A stretch of 64,000 nt of DNA. It comes from Pseudomonadota bacterium. GTDB taxonomy: Bacteria > Desulfobacterota > Binatia > Binatales > Binataceae. Positions within the stretch are counted from its first letter, which is position 1. Each line of letters begins with the position of its first letter. The stretch covers positions 62,001-126,000 of the forward strand of contig JAJPIL010000028.1 in NCBI GenBank assembly GCA_021324755.1. Reading direction: 5' to 3'. Shown here in pieces: positions 63,603-64,000 of this stretch. Made by a program: the position numbers and the translations under genes. Under the pieces are notes generated by a model. The model was not told the DNA's origin, did no database searches, and saw only the letters and a list, made by a program, of their open reading frames with translations.

Positions 63603-64000
63603 ATGTATTATCAACACTTCGGTTTAAGCGGCCCGCCGTTTCAGTTTACACCGTCTCCCCGTCTGCTGTACCTGAGCAGAGCCCATCGCGAAGGTCTGGC
63701 AGCACTCGAATGGGGACTGAAAGAACCTTCCGGCTTTACGTCGCTTATCGGAGAGGCGGGAACGGGCAAAACCACACTGATTTGCTCTCTACTTGCGCGC
63801 GAGCATAGATGGGTGCGCATAGCTTACGTCTCGAACCCGAAGCTAAGTTTTGAGGAGCTGTTGAAGGTAATCCTCGACCAGCTGCCAGTAAGAATTGCCG
63901 AACCAGGGAAACTTGGCTTAATCCAGGCGCTCAACGAGTTGCTTTCGCGACTCAACGAGCAGGAGCGCGTCGCAATCATCATCGACGAAGCGCAGGATCT
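63603..64000 (+). CDS. XrtA-system/ExeA-like ATPase, cut by the window end
   Basis: The first 132 residues run to the window end from ATG 63603 (MYYQHFGLSGPPFQFTPSP). Marks are RLLYLSRAHREGLAALEWGL, Walker A GEAGTGKTT and Walker B VAIIIDEAQDL. This is the start of the ExeA-like AAA family that sits in PEP-CTERM/exosortase polysaccharide loci, beside Wza, GumC-like and a BY-kinase. The rest of the gene and locus lies beyond the window. Confidence 0.9.
   Translation, partial: MYYQHFGLSGPPFQFTPSPRLLYLSRAHREGLAALEWGLKEPSGFTSLIGEAGTGKTTLICSLLAREHRWVRIAYVSNPKLSFEELLKVILDQLPVRIAEPGKLGLIQALNELLSRLNEQERVAIIIDEAQD

Noticed and set aside
1-64000. CRISPR arrays, rRNA operons, integrases and complete IS elements
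   Set aside because: Looked for on both strands; no regular spaced repeats, rRNA sequence, tyrosine/serine recombinase or full transposase was seen.

Overview
This is a chromosomal segment of a Gram-negative bacterium. Lipid A synthesis (an LpxC domain), an outer-membrane Wza-type lipoprotein, a LapA-like protein, an AsmA-like envelope protein and the MEP isoprenoid pathway (IspF) all point that way. A DUF6178 protein, a short NAD-type 6-phosphogluconate dehydrogenase, the valS-nadC-birA order, an EF-G-like factor, NtrY and an XrtA-type exopolysaccharide locus with sigma-54-like promoters suggest a deltaproteobacterial-grade lineage (Desulfobacterota or Binatota type). This is an inference from gene content; no rRNA is present to settle it. 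Many genes appear to start with TTG or GTG. || Layout. 0-6 kb is core: the moeA 3' end, a LapA-like protein, ispF, a CPA2 antiporter with Usp domains, DUF6178 and tRNA-Ser(CGA). 6-20 kb is accessory. It holds a frameshifted methyltransferase, a tRNA 3'-end fragment and a compact minus-strand operon of uncharacterised proteins: a four-TM coiled-coil protein, a VWA-like protein, a MotA/ZorA-like protein, a MotB/ZorB-like protein and a small protein. These are followed by tRNA-Arg(ACG), about 2 kb of gene debris (orphan HicA, fragments of two other helicases, a possible transposase zinc finger) and an intact 1545-aa SF1 helicase with a C-terminal PD-(D/E)XK nuclease domain. I read this as a phage-defence hot spot with old and living systems; the motor-like membrane operon is the best candidate for something undescribed. 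|| 20-43 kb is mixed core and accessory: a hybrid histidine kinase, an unknown GNAT-like protein, a fatty-acid hydroxylase overlapping a VTT-rhodanese fusion, an AsmA-like giant, a HisN-type phosphatase, Gnd, an MFS transporter, PolX, an OB-like anchored protein, a csoR-copA copper operon with a visible promoter and operator, and a predicted exported methyltransferase. || 43-55 kb is a plus-strand housekeeping run: valS, nadC, birA, EF-G-like, DUF2905, an NtrY-type kinase, then a response-regulator receiver fused to LpxC in place of the expected NtrX, and a QueC-like protein. The kinase plus receiver-LpxC pair suggests direct phosphorelay control of the first committed step of lipid A synthesis. 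|| 55-59 kb carries an NRDE protein, an SDR reductase, a two-subunit CoA transferase and a nitrate-reductase-associated protein. 59.5-64 kb is the start of an exopolysaccharide export locus (Wza-like, lipoprotein, GumC-like, XrtA-type ATPase cut by the window end) with two good sigma-54-type promoter matches. No CRISPR array, rRNA, integrase or complete IS was seen.
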